Of a stretch of 64,000 nt of DNA, positions 43,882 to 52,623 are shown in pieces. Each line of letters begins with the position of its first letter. Positions within the stretch are counted from its first letter, which is position 1. Origin of the DNA: Sellimonas caecigallum (GTDB lineage: Bacteria; Bacillota; Clostridia; Lachnospirales; Lachnospiraceae). The translations under genes and the position numbers were made by a program. The notes beneath the pieces are model-generated. The model was not told the DNA's origin. It did no database searches and saw only the letters and a list, made by a program, of their open reading frames with translations. Location: positions 2,694,997-2,758,996 of the forward strand of contig NZ_CP173660.1 of assembly GCF_045038405.1 (NCBI RefSeq), in the 5' to 3' direction.

Positions 43882-45855
43882 CTATTTCGTCACGATCTTA
43901 TAATATTCCCGCGCCGTGATTTTAAATACAACAATGTAGATTACCGCAAATGCGAGAACCGTTCCCGCAGTGCATGCAATGAACAGGTTTGTATTTGTCA
44001 AGTTCATGAGTATCAGAATCTTGTCCATAAGCCGGAAGGCTGCTATGACATGTATGACGGCAAAACAAAGAGGGATGAAGAATACCAGACGAACTTGACC
44101 ATTTATACTTTTCTTGATCTCCTTTTTGCTCATCCCGACTTTTGCCATGATCTGATAGCGTCTCTGATCTTCATATCCTTCCGAGATCTGTTTGTAGTAA
44201 ATGATCAGCACAGTCGCCATCAAAAAGAGGCTTCCGAGGAAAAGACCAAGGAAAAGAAAGCTTCCATATAAGGAATGGAAATCCTTTTCGAAATCATCTC
44301 TCAGTTCTCCCGCTGCCGAAATCTTTGATTCATTTGTCAGGCGAGTCTGTATTGCGTTTGCAGCCGCTGTCTTGTTTTCCTTGCTTCCTTCCAGGTCAAA
44401 TCCATATACGTAAGACGGAGTACTCCCCTTTCCGTACTTTTTGATCAGTTCATTTAAAATACTTTCATCTTTTACAAACAGATAGTACTGGTCCATATAC
44501 GGGAACGCCTCTTTTTCAGCCATGGCAAGGGTGTCGGTCTCTTTTTTGATTCGGTATGTCTGATCGCCCAAAGTCAGCTCCTCTTTCCCATAATTTTCTT
44601 CGGAAACAGTAAACAGGACTGCTTCTCCGTCTTCCAGCTTCACATTTTCTCCGTTCATCTCGTTATAGTAGCTTACCGGAGCAACCTCCATAATCGCCTT
44701 ATCCGGATAAAAACTTGCTCCAAGGCTTTCCGGTATAAATTTCCCGTCTTTTTTCTGAGCCGTCACATCCACGTACTGACAGCGAAATGCGTTCTCTCGC
44801 GTAAGCCCATACCTGTTTATCTCTTCTGTCACGATATTGTCGATCTTTCGAATCGCATCATCCGTTCCGTCATAGGATGTCAGCATATATTCTTTCGGGA
44901 AACGATTCCCCATAATATTCTCCATTCCCATATTCAGACTCACTGTAGTCGATACCGTCACAAGCACCATCGTACTGAGGATACAGATATTAGCAAGTCC
45001 CACTGCATTTTGCTTCATCCGGTAGATCATCCCTGACACAGAATGGAAATGTCTCTGATGATAATAAAATTTTTTATTTTTTCTCAGAAGTTTCAGGACA
45101 AAAATACTTCCCGCCACAAACAAAGCATATGTTCCCAGGACTACAAGAAGGACGGCGATAAAAAATATGGTAATGGCTGTAACCGGGTTTTCGACCTTAT
45201 TTGCGATCACATATCCTGCGACAAGCATGATCAGCCCTAATATTGTCATGAAAACCTTCGTCTTCGGCTCTCTCTCCCCTACGTTCCCTCCATGCAGCAG
45301 TTCAATCGGATTCGTATGACGGATCTGCAGCAGATTAAAAAGCAGTGTAACAAAAAAGATTGTGCCAAAAAGAAGGACTGTGACAGTGATTCCCTGGATG
45401 GATATTTCATACTGAAAGGATGTGCCATATCCAAGAATACGGTACAGAATAAGGAAAATCAGTTTCCCCATCAAAATGCCGAAAAGAACTCCGAGAATGA
45501 TACTTCCCGCTCCAATAAACAGCGATTCCCACAGCATCATAACCGCAATATTTCTCTTACCCATGCCAAGTACATTATAAAGGCCGATTTCTTTCTTCCT
45601 TTGTTTCATAAGAAAGTTATTTGTGTAAAACAGGAAAATGCAGGCAAAGATGGCAACGATCATAGTTCCAAAGCCAAGCACGCTGCGTACACTGTCATCG
45701 CCCGGCATATCATCAATCCCCGTATTGATGGCGATCATGTATATATCGTAGAACATCATCACAGTGAGGATACTCGTAATCATGTACGGGATATAGGATT
45801 TTCGGTTCTTTTTCAGGTTCGACACTGCAAGCTTAACATAGATTCCTTTAAACAT
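43882..45855 (-). CDS. BceB-type FtsX-like ABC permease
   Basis: The 657-residue permease has four N-terminal and further central membrane helices, a large external domain (about residues 320-525) between helices, and a C-terminal helix group. This is the BceB layout, in which the permease senses and removes antimicrobial peptides from their lipid targets. ATG 45855 follows GGAGG; GTG 45864 overlaps that site. It overlaps the ATPase gene by 8 bases. Confidence 0.9.
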   Translation of the reverse strand: MFKGIYVKLAVSNLKKNRKSYIPYMITSILTVMMFYDIYMIAINTGIDDMPGDDSVRSVLGFGTMIVAIFACIFLFYTNNFLMKQRKKEIGLYNVLGMGKRNIAVMMLWESLFIGAGSIILGVLFGILMGKLIFLILYRILGYGTSFQYEISIQGITVTVLLFGTIFFVTLLFNLLQIRHTNPIELLHGGNVGEREPKTKVFMTILGLIMLVAGYVIANKVENPVTAITIFFIAVLLVVLGTYALFVAGSIFVLKLLRKNKKFYYHQRHFHSVSGMIYRMKQNAVGLANICILSTMVLVTVSTTVSLNMGMENIMGNRFPKEYMLTSYDGTDDAIRKIDNIVTEEINRYGLTRENAFRCQYVDVTAQKKDGKFIPESLGASFYPDKAIMEVAPVSYYNEMNGENVKLEDGEAVLFTVSEENYGKEELTLGDQTYRIKKETDTLAMAEKEAFPYMDQYYLFVKDESILNELIKKYGKGSTPSYVYGFDLEGSKENKTAAANAIQTRLTNESKISAAGELRDDFEKDFHSLYGSFLFLGLFLGSLFLMATVLIIYYKQISEGYEDQRRYQIMAKVGMSKKEIKKSINGQVRLVFFIPLCFAVIHVIAAFRLMDKILILMNLTNTNLFIACTAGTVLAFAVIYIVVFKITAREYYKIVTK

Positions 45856-46615
45856 GATGCTCACCTCCTGTAGTCAGCACCGTGAGCGTATCGGAAATTT
45901 TCTGATACAATTCTTCATTTCGAAGTTTCCCTCTGTAGATCTGATGAAATACTTCTCCGTCCTTGATAAAGAGGACTCTGTTCGCATTGCTGGCTGCCTT
46001 GACACTGTGGGTAACCATGAGGATCGTCTGTCCCGTATCGTTGATCTTTGTGAACTGTCTTAACAGTTCATCGGAAGCTCTGGAGTCCAACGCTCCTGTC
46101 GGTTCGTCCGCAAGGATCAGCTGCGGCTTCGTGATCAATGCTCTGGCCACCGCTGTCCTTTGTTTCTGTCCTCCTGACACTTCATATGGGAATTTGTTCA
46201 GGAGTTCATAAATACCAAGACTTTTGGCAATGGGAATCATCCTCTGTTCCATTTCCGGGTATTTTTTTCCTGCAAGGACAAGCGGAAGAAAAATATTGTC
46301 CCGGATAGACAATGTATCAAGGAGATTAAAATCCTGGAAGACAAATCCCAGATTCTGACGGCGAAACGCTGCTATTTCCTTATCTGGTACAGTTGAAAGA
46401 TCCCGCCCTTTCAACTTGATGCGTCCGCCCGTCGGTTTATCCAGTGCAGCCAGGATATTGAGAAGCGTCGTTTTTCCGGAACCAGATTCCCCCATTATCG
46501 CAACGTACTCTCCATCTTCCACGGAAAAGGTCACATTCCGCAAAGCCTCCACTTGATTCCCTCCAAACCGGGTTGTATATATCTTTTTTAAATTTTGCAC
46601 TTCAAGAATTGTCAT
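45848..46615 (-). CDS. BceA-type ABC transporter ATPase
   Basis: The 255-residue ATPase has GESGSGKTT (Walker A), VSGGQKQRTAVARAL (signature) and LILADEPTGALD (Walker B). It belongs to the LolD/MacB-like group that powers BceB permeases. ATG 46615 with AGGTGG upstream is preferred to GTG 46627. A direct repeat in its promoter region may bind the cognate response regulator. Confidence 0.93.
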   Translation of the reverse strand: MTILEVQNLKKIYTTRFGGNQVEALRNVTFSVEDGEYVAIMGESGSGKTTLLNILAALDKPTGGRIKLKGRDLSTVPDKEIAAFRRQNLGFVFQDFNLLDTLSIRDNIFLPLVLAGKKYPEMEQRMIPIAKSLGIYELLNKFPYEVSGGQKQRTAVARALITKPQLILADEPTGALDSRASDELLRQFTKINDTGQTILMVTHSVKAASNANRVLFIKDGEVFHQIYRGKLRNEELYQKISDTLTVLTTGGEHHV

Positions 46616-46662
46616 TGATTCGTCCACCTTTCTAAATGTCTTTCTTATCTTGTTCTGATACT

Positions 46663-46729
46663 ATTATAAACGAAGCAAATCCATTCTTTCCATCGCTTCA
46701 TCTTACAATCCAGGCGGAAACCTTACAAT
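46663..46729 (-). promoter_or_regulatory. bceAB promoter with direct-repeat operator
   Basis: TATAAT lies at 46663-46668 (minus). Two exact copies of ATTGTAAG lie upstream at 46722-46729 and 46702-46709, 20 bp apart (two helical turns), at an activator's usual distance. No good -35 is present, as expected of an activated promoter. Confidence 0.5.
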
Positions 46730-46741
46730 TTTGAAAGATAT

Positions 46742-46790
46742 ATGAAAAAACATTGGGCAAAGCTTCATAAATCCTGCTTTGCCCAATGCG
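46742..46790 (-). terminator. Terminator of the peptidase gene
   Basis: CATTGGGCAAAGC (46751) and GCTTTGCCCAATG (ending 46788) form a perfect 13-bp stem followed by TTTTTT on the minus strand. Confidence 0.9.
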
Positions 46791-46831
46791 ATCGACAGAC
46801 GTTTTTCTCACAAAGTCTGTCCATGCTCTAT

Positions 46832-47908
46832 TTATTTTAAAATCATCAATTCTTTTGGGAAGTGTGTAAGAATCTCTGTTCCTGTCTCAGTGATCAGAAC
46901 GGTATCTTCGATCCTGACTCCTCCCCATCCTGGAATATAAATCCCCGGTTCCATCGTAATGACACATCCCGGCTCCATGATACGTGTGCCGTAATTGCCA
47001 AGAAATGGTTCTTCGTGCAGGTCAAGCCCTACACCATGGCCAATACCTGCGTAGTAATATTCTTCGTACTCTTTTACTGTTTTTCTGATCTCTTCATCCG
47101 GTTTTGTCGCATGAACCCCAGGCCCCATGAAACGCAGTCCTGTCTCCTGCCCTTCTTTTACAAGATCGTAGATCTGTCTTTGTTTCTCAGAAGGCTGTCC
47201 TACTACAAATGTACGGGTTGTATCGGAGATATAACCGTTGTATTTTGCTCCGTAATCTACCAGAACAAAATCTCCTTCTTCCACTTTCTTATCATCTGGT
47301 TTTCCATGGAGCATGGATGTCTTTGCTCCGGAAATCAGGATTGTCTCAAAACCGATATCCTGAGCCCCATGCATTTTCATGCTGAACTCAAGGCGAGCGC
47401 ACAATTCTCTTTCAGACACACCTGGCTTGATATAAGGTACAAGTTCTTCCAATGCTTTATCTGCAATCTGACAAGCGATTCTTGTGTTTTCAACTTCTTC
47501 TTGTGATTTTGTATAACGCAATGCTTCTACTATATCACAGGTTGGGATCAGCTCGATTTGTTCTTCTCCCAGCTTTTTCTGGATCGACTCATATTTGTCA
47601 TATGTAGTAAAGCATTCCTCAAATCCCAGTTTGCGGATACCTGCCTTTTTGCAAATGTTGCGAAGAGCTTCCGGGATACTTCGGTTAAAATTATGCCAGT
47701 TCACAATTTCAAAATCCGGGCAGGCTTTTTCTGCCATCTCTGTGAAACGAGTGTCTGTGATAAGATATCTTCCCTCCGGAGAAATGACAAGATATGCCAG
47801 TTCATCCGGATATCCGCTCATGTATTTTACATTTGCTTCCTTTGTAATATAAATACCATCAAGATCTTTTTTTTCGATGATTTCCAATAATCTATCTACT
47901 TTACTCAT
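46832..47908 (-). CDS. Xaa-Pro aminopeptidase (M24 family)
   Basis: The 358-residue creatinase/prolidase fold has an N-terminal domain (1-125) and a metallo-domain with ligands in DYGAKYNGYISDTTRTF (two Asp), GIGHGVGLDLHE (His), MEPGIY (Glu) and RIEDT (Glu). It cleaves peptides with Pro in the second position. ATG 47908 follows GGAGG by 8 bases; the longer frame overlaps the POT gene. Co-expressed with the peptide transporter, it would digest imported Pro-containing peptides. Confidence 0.92.
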   Translation of the reverse strand: MSKVDRLLEIIEKKDLDGIYITKEANVKYMSGYPDELAYLVISPEGRYLITDTRFTEMAEKACPDFEIVNWHNFNRSIPEALRNICKKAGIRKLGFEECFTTYDKYESIQKKLGEEQIELIPTCDIVEALRYTKSQEEVENTRIACQIADKALEELVPYIKPGVSERELCARLEFSMKMHGAQDIGFETILISGAKTSMLHGKPDDKKVEEGDFVLVDYGAKYNGYISDTTRTFVVGQPSEKQRQIYDLVKEGQETGLRFMGPGVHATKPDEEIRKTVKEYEEYYYAGIGHGVGLDLHEEPFLGNYGTRIMEPGCVITMEPGIYIPGWGGVRIEDTVLITETGTEILTHFPKELMILK

Positions 47909-47930
47909 ATTCATTTCCTCCATTCTCTCT

Positions 47931-49307
47931 TTATCGTTGATTTCCGGCCATTCGATCAAGCGTTTTGTTTAACGCAAACAAAAGGAAACCGATCACAAGA
48001 AGACATACCGGAATAATAATAAATACCTGAAGCATACCCAGTTGTTCGATAATCATTTCCACATATCCGGAAAGTTTGTTTGCGACGAACATACTTGCAA
48101 ACCATACCCCCATCAAAAGAGAAGAGTATTTCGCCGGAGCCAGTTTATTTACCATTCCATATCCAACCGGAGCAAAACACATCTCTCCAATACTCTGGAA
48201 AGTAATAAAAGCAATGACAAACAATACACTCGCCTTTGCTCCCTCTCCTGGTACTTCCCCTGTCTTCATTACTGACACGATCATAAAGAGGAACGCTGCT
48301 GCCAGGAATACAAATCCCAGACTCATTTTTTGAGATATATTCAAATCTCCGTGTTTTGTTTTTGACAATTTCAGCCAGATGGCAGCCATAATCGGTCCGA
48401 GGATCACACAAAGCAATCCGTTGTAAGAGTCGATCCATGCTGTCGGGATCTGGAAACTTCCGATCTTAAGATCAATAAATTCCTGCATGTACAGGGCAAT
48501 GGACATCGATGCCTGATTGTAGGCAATCCAGAAGAAAATAGTGAAAAATGCCAAGATCAAAATGACCCACATTCTTCTCTTTTCCGCACTTGTAAGAGGA
48601 ATTTTTGCCATCTCTTTTTTCTCTTTGAGATTTTCTTTTGCCGTTGCAGATAAAGAGAAATTTTTCAGAAAGAACTTCTGTCCGATAGCAAAGAACGCTG
48701 CGCCTGCCCAGATTACAAGTGCCGCAACAAGAAATACCATACGGTATCCGTACATCACGATCTCGCCGCCTTCTTTTTGTGCAAACCACTGATTTGCAAC
48801 AAGTCCACACAAAAATGGCCCGAGCAGCACACCGATATTCGTAAATGTATATGCCATAGAAAACGCTCCGTCTTTTCTAGGATCGTCATCCTCAAAAAGA
48901 CTTCCGATCAATGTCTGGGAAGTACTTTTGTACAGTCCGCTTCCCACAACACAAAGCGCGATTGTCATCTGAATCGCTGTTTTACTGTGCGCGGAAAATG
49001 CAAGATAATAGCCGCATCCTGAAACGATCATTCCGAGAATCACACAGAGTTTCGGCCCAAGGAAACGATCGCTTATCCACCCTCCTACAATCGGGGATAG
49101 ATAAGAAAATGCCATAAGAGAAGCAAGAAGAGAAGTAGCCTCCGCATTGCTAAGTCCAAGTCCCCCTTTTGATACGGATTCTGCTATAAAAAGCAGCAGT
49201 ACAAGCTTCATCCCATAATAGGAGAAATTGGTAAATGATAACACTGAGCCGCAAAAATACAATGCCTTTGGATATTTTTTGGCGGCAGATGCTGTTGAAT
49301 GTTCCAT
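47931..49307 (-). CDS. POT/PTR family proton-dependent oligopeptide transporter
   Basis: The 458-residue protein has about 12-14 membrane helices. The start 'FTNFSYYGMKLVLLLFI' fits the ExxERFxYYG-type motif with changes (no ExxER), and the 'FYTFTNIGVLLGP'-type segment is typical (here MAYTFTNIGVLLGPFLCG). It imports di- and tripeptides with protons. AAAGGAG lies before ATG 49307. The following gene is an Xaa-Pro peptidase, 22 bases downstream. Confidence 0.9.
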   Translation of the reverse strand: MEHSTASAAKKYPKALYFCGSVLSFTNFSYYGMKLVLLLFIAESVSKGGLGLSNAEATSLLASLMAFSYLSPIVGGWISDRFLGPKLCVILGMIVSGCGYYLAFSAHSKTAIQMTIALCVVGSGLYKSTSQTLIGSLFEDDDPRKDGAFSMAYTFTNIGVLLGPFLCGLVANQWFAQKEGGEIVMYGYRMVFLVAALVIWAGAAFFAIGQKFFLKNFSLSATAKENLKEKKEMAKIPLTSAEKRRMWVILILAFFTIFFWIAYNQASMSIALYMQEFIDLKIGSFQIPTAWIDSYNGLLCVILGPIMAAIWLKLSKTKHGDLNISQKMSLGFVFLAAAFLFMIVSVMKTGEVPGEGAKASVLFVIAFITFQSIGEMCFAPVGYGMVNKLAPAKYSSLLMGVWFASMFVANKLSGYVEMIIEQLGMLQVFIIIPVCLLVIGFLLFALNKTLDRMAGNQR

Positions 49308-49412
49308 TGTTTTGCTCCTTTCAATCTGCCAGAATTTCTTCTGAACTGCATTTATTTGTCTGGGCCCATTCACAGAAAACACAAATTTCTTCTGTTTTCA
49401 TGCAGTTTTTTA

Positions 49413-49453
49413 GTACATATGTACATAATAAGATATTGTCTGTGATTTCACAA
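49413..49453 (-). promoter_or_regulatory. Promoter and palindromic operator for the peptide-use operon
   Basis: On the minus strand TTGTGA, a 17-base spacer and TATTAT (49425-49430) form a promoter. The perfect 12-bp palindrome GTACATATGTAC (49413-49424) follows immediately, over the start point, where a repressor would act. Confidence 0.55.
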
Positions 49454-49486
49454 GCGCAAAATTCTTATGGCATCCTTCAGTTATCC

Positions 49487-50200
49487 TTATAGTTCTTCCA
49501 CAAATTTTAAAAGTTCTTCCATTGTCCCCTGATAATCTGTTTCGATCGCAAGATTCATCGGGTTTTCCATCGTGTCCGTCACAAGATAAGTCTGAACTCC
49601 CAGTTCTCTTACTACAAGATCTTCACCCACATCATTCCCAACCATGAGGCATTCTTCCGGATTCAGCTCATATCGATCCAACAGCTCTTTAAAGTACCGG
49701 ACATCCGGTTTACAGTACCTGTTGTCTTCATAGGTCGTAATCGCTTCAAAATCCTCTTTTTGGAGTCCAGCCCATCGGATCCGATTGAAAGTGGCACACT
49801 GCGGAAACACCGGATTTGTCGCCAGGTATACAGAATATCCTTTTTTCTTTGCAGACTTCACAACCTTGTCCGCAATCTCAGTCGGCATCGTTGCTTTCAT
49901 CGCCTCATTGAAACCATTCCCGTAAAAATCCAGCGCAATCTCCTCTGCTTCTTTCACTGAAATCGGAAGAGCGTCTTCCATATGGCTCCAAAATGCTTCC
50001 CTGTTGGTCCTGCTTCCGTCATTTTTTACCATTGCCTTATAGCCCTGCCAGACTTTCCCGATAAACTCTTTTGGGTCCAGTTGTATCCCCCGTGCAATAT
50101 ACGCTTTTGCCAGAAGAGGCATATAAAATGATACAAATTGTTCCTGATTCATCGGAAGCAGCGTTCCGTCCAGATCGAATAAAATATGTTTGACGCTCAT
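49487..50200 (-). CDS. HAD-superfamily hydrolase
   Basis: The 237-residue protein has HAD motif I FDLDGTLLPM (about residues 7-16), a helical cap, motif III Lys in the YLATNP region and motif IV GNDVGEDL. It is a small-molecule phosphatase of unknown substrate. GGAGGAA precedes ATG 50200. It lies 16 bases downstream of the next unknown gene and so shares its operon. Confidence 0.9.
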   Translation of the reverse strand: MSVKHILFDLDGTLLPMNQEQFVSFYMPLLAKAYIARGIQLDPKEFIGKVWQGYKAMVKNDGSRTNREAFWSHMEDALPISVKEAEEIALDFYGNGFNEAMKATMPTEIADKVVKSAKKKGYSVYLATNPVFPQCATFNRIRWAGLQKEDFEAITTYEDNRYCKPDVRYFKELLDRYELNPEECLMVGNDVGEDLVVRELGVQTYLVTDTMENPMNLAIETDYQGTMEELLKFVEEL

Positions 50201-50216
50201 CGTCATTTCCTCCTGT

Positions 50217-51251
50217 CTATTTCCATTTTTCTAAAAGGGCATCCAAATGCTCTTCCAAATCTTTTACAATATATCCATTTCTTCCCTTTCCTTTAAAAAA
50301 GCCACCGTTTCTCCATTCTCCAAAACTGTCCGGCAAAGCTCTGTATTCTGACACCATAAGCTGTATCCGGTATTGGAATTCTTCCCACTCCATCAATGTA
50401 AACGGGTGTTCTTCGGCAGCATGGATCCAGACTGTTCCTTTTTGATAATCCGGATAAACACCGGAAAATCCTTTGGCCTTCAGCCTTTCTTCCAGTCTCT
50501 CCCTCTCTTTTTTCATCTTTTCGCAGTATGATGCATCGTACTCGCGATCCGGATATGTACCGGAAGCTTCCGCGGTCTTTTCCCATATCACACGATAAAG
50601 CCTCTCTCCGGATGGCTTTTCCATCTTTTTGATGATCTGCCTCTTCAGAAATGCAGAGGGCCATCTTTGGTATTGTCTCACAAGTTTTGCGAAACCTGGA
50701 TCCTTTGCCTCTATGGCCAGCTCTTCCATCCGCATCGCTCCTTGCATTGTATCCGGATAGTCTTGATCAAGGGATTCCCGAATGGGAGAAAAATATCGAA
50801 AGGGTGCGAATTCCATCAGAGAAATCAGGCTGAGTTCCTGCTCATTGCACACTTCCTTTCCAATATAACGGTATTTGTCGTAGACTGTTCCGATCATGTA
50901 TACAAGCTGTCTCCATTGTTCCTGTCCCTTGACCCAGAAGTGTCCGATCCTATGGTATTGATAACAGTGCTGTACTTTTTCGATCGCCCGAAACCAGATG
51001 GTAAATACATTTTCGATACCCTGGCGGACAACCATACAGTACTCCTCTTTTTCTTGCCTTACGGCAGCTTCCGTTTTCCCGGACATCTCTGGAAGATACC
51101 GGCCAGTCATCCTACAGTCTTTCAATACAAGGTAACATTCAATGGCATCGTTCATCATATAAGGAATCAATATCTCATCCTCATTTTCATACATCTCAAA
51201 TACTTGCTGGCGGAAGATTTCTTCCAGCATTCCAAACTCTTCTTTTCCCAT
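50217..51251 (-). CDS. Protein of unknown function (about 344 aa)
   Basis: A soluble, helix-rich and Tyr/Glu/Arg-rich protein with no motif I recognise. Features are a central FAPFRYFSPIRESLDQDYPDT segment and a C-terminal basic GKGRNGYIVKDLEEHLD. The start is unclear: ATG 51251 (MGKEEFG), ATG 51230 (MLEEIF, better ribosome site) or the longer ATG 51299 that overlaps the nuclease gene. It lies in the run HAD - this gene - nuclease lipoprotein - 139-aa gene - histidine kinase. Confidence 0.65.
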   Translation of the reverse strand: MGKEEFGMLEEIFRQQVFEMYENEDEILIPYMMNDAIECYLVLKDCRMTGRYLPEMSGKTEAAVRQEKEEYCMVVRQGIENVFTIWFRAIEKVQHCYQYHRIGHFWVKGQEQWRQLVYMIGTVYDKYRYIGKEVCNEQELSLISLMEFAPFRYFSPIRESLDQDYPDTMQGAMRMEELAIEAKDPGFAKLVRQYQRWPSAFLKRQIIKKMEKPSGERLYRVIWEKTAEASGTYPDREYDASYCEKMKKERERLEERLKAKGFSGVYPDYQKGTVWIHAAEEHPFTLMEWEEFQYRIQLMVSEYRALPDSFGEWRNGGFFKGKGRNGYIVKDLEEHLDALLEKWK

Positions 51252-51270
51252 CGCTGTTATGGTCTGTCTC

Positions 51271-52185
51271 CTATCGTTTTGCTTTCCGGTAGCCGGCATC
51301 TTTTGCTTCCGCTTCAGAATGGAAGATTTTCAAATATTTGGAGTCTGCCATCTCCTCGTAAGCTGCCTGTCCAGGACAGTGATATATCTTCGATCGGGTA
51401 TTACCCCGGATTTCCATGCTCTCTTTCCTGGTGTCCGCCTTTTCTTCCCGGCTTTCCCCGGTGGCATAGTCGATTTCGATATTGGGCTGTACGTTGTATA
51501 CAAAAACATGAAAAGAAATCGATTCCCCTTGATCTTCTACCGAACGCGCCTCCATCTCCACTCCTTTTGCCACCAGATTTTCTCCTTCAAAAATTGGCGT
51601 GACACGGTACATGACATGGTTTCCTGTCTCTTTCACATAGTCGGCCACCATATTCTCGAAAGGGAGCATTCCCTCCACATTCATATATCGGGTTCCCGTG
51701 ATGAGATTCTTCTCATTGGCATTTTCCGCAGTCAGCTGATATCCCAGAAGATGGCAGCGATTATAGAGATATTTCCCGTCCACATTGTCATACTTGACAG
51801 TATGCCATCCGCTTGGCTTTACCTGGCCGATTCCCTCTCTTTTTTGTGTCGGCATGATATCTTTCCCCACACTGGCTGTTGCCTGACCGCAGCGTCCCAG
51901 AGAGTCCAGCTCGCTGTAGGATTCAAAAGATTGATCTGTAATCTCCTCCTCTGTGAATCCCGGCTCATTTTCATCTATGACAATGTAAGGATCTCCCTTA
52001 TACTGCGGGACTTCCTCTGCGGAGTCCGGAGTCACGTTTTTGTCTGTCTCCTGCAGTTCTTCATAAACTTGACTTTTCCATTCCTGGTTTCCCTGCCCTG
52101 TTTCTGCAGCAGCACATCCTCCTGCAAAAATAATGCATATGCTGATCATAAGACAGAGAAACGGTCTGCCCCATCGTTTTTTCAT
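51271..52185 (-). CDS. DNA/RNA non-specific endonuclease, lipoprotein (DNA-entry nuclease type)
   Basis: Residues 1-24 are a lipoprotein signal with lipobox FAGGC. The ββα-metal core has NRCHLLGYQLTAENANEKNLITG, where the His is the general base, and MNVEGMLPFE. The C-terminus has the KIYHCPGQAAYEEMA...FHSEAEAKDAGYRKAKR type cap seen in related secreted nucleases. It would sit on the outer membrane face and cut extracellular nucleic acid. A Glu-rich spacer lies between the anchor and core. Confidence 0.88.
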   Translation of the reverse strand: MKKRWGRPFLCLMISICIIFAGGCAAAETGQGNQEWKSQVYEELQETDKNVTPDSAEEVPQYKGDPYIVIDENEPGFTEEEITDQSFESYSELDSLGRCGQATASVGKDIMPTQKREGIGQVKPSGWHTVKYDNVDGKYLYNRCHLLGYQLTAENANEKNLITGTRYMNVEGMLPFENMVADYVKETGNHVMYRVTPIFEGENLVAKGVEMEARSVEDQGESISFHVFVYNVQPNIEIDYATGESREEKADTRKESMEIRGNTRSKIYHCPGQAAYEEMADSKYLKIFHSEAEAKDAGYRKAKR

Positions 52186-52186
52186 G

Positions 52187-52606
52187 TCAATCTCCCCTTG
52201 TATTTATATATGTAATCTCTGTGATCTTTTCGTGCGAATACCCAGGATATTCATTCCGGGCAATCTCTTTCCATTCTGTCAGAGGAATGTCCAGATAAAA
52301 ATCTGCCGGATATCTCCGATTCCAGTAACATACGATCAGAGATTCCATTTCTGATTCGTACTTTCGGAGACTGCGGTTCTCTACAAAACAGTACTCTCCG
52401 TCCCCCGCCTTTTCAAGAAACGCAGAATCCGTCCGAAAATTATCACATGCCATGTCGGAAAACAAACTTTTCGAATACGGATCCATCCATAACACCGTTT
52501 CCCCCGAAAGTTCGATAATACGATTTACCACTATTCGGTCTCTGCTGAGCCTTCTTTTGTGAAACATCATACCAAGGCGGTCATCTGCACATACGATTAT
52601 CTTCAT
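52187..52606 (-). CDS. Protein of unknown function (139 aa)
   Basis: A mixed alpha/beta protein that starts MKIIVCADDRLGMMFHKRRLSRDR and carries conserved-looking WMDPYSKSLF and CYWNRRYPAD segments. Families of this kind are common in Lachnospiraceae, but I know no proven function. The start used (52606) has GGAGG 7 bases upstream. It lies 1 base from the nuclease gene and 17 from the kinase gene, so it belongs to the same transcript. Confidence 0.65.
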   Translation of the reverse strand: MKIIVCADDRLGMMFHKRRLSRDRIVVNRIIELSGETVLWMDPYSKSLFSDMACDNFRTDSAFLEKAGDGEYCFVENRSLRKYESEMESLIVCYWNRRYPADFYLDIPLTEWKEIARNEYPGYSHEKITEITYINTRGD

Positions 52607-52623
52607 CTGCATCCCTCCTGATT

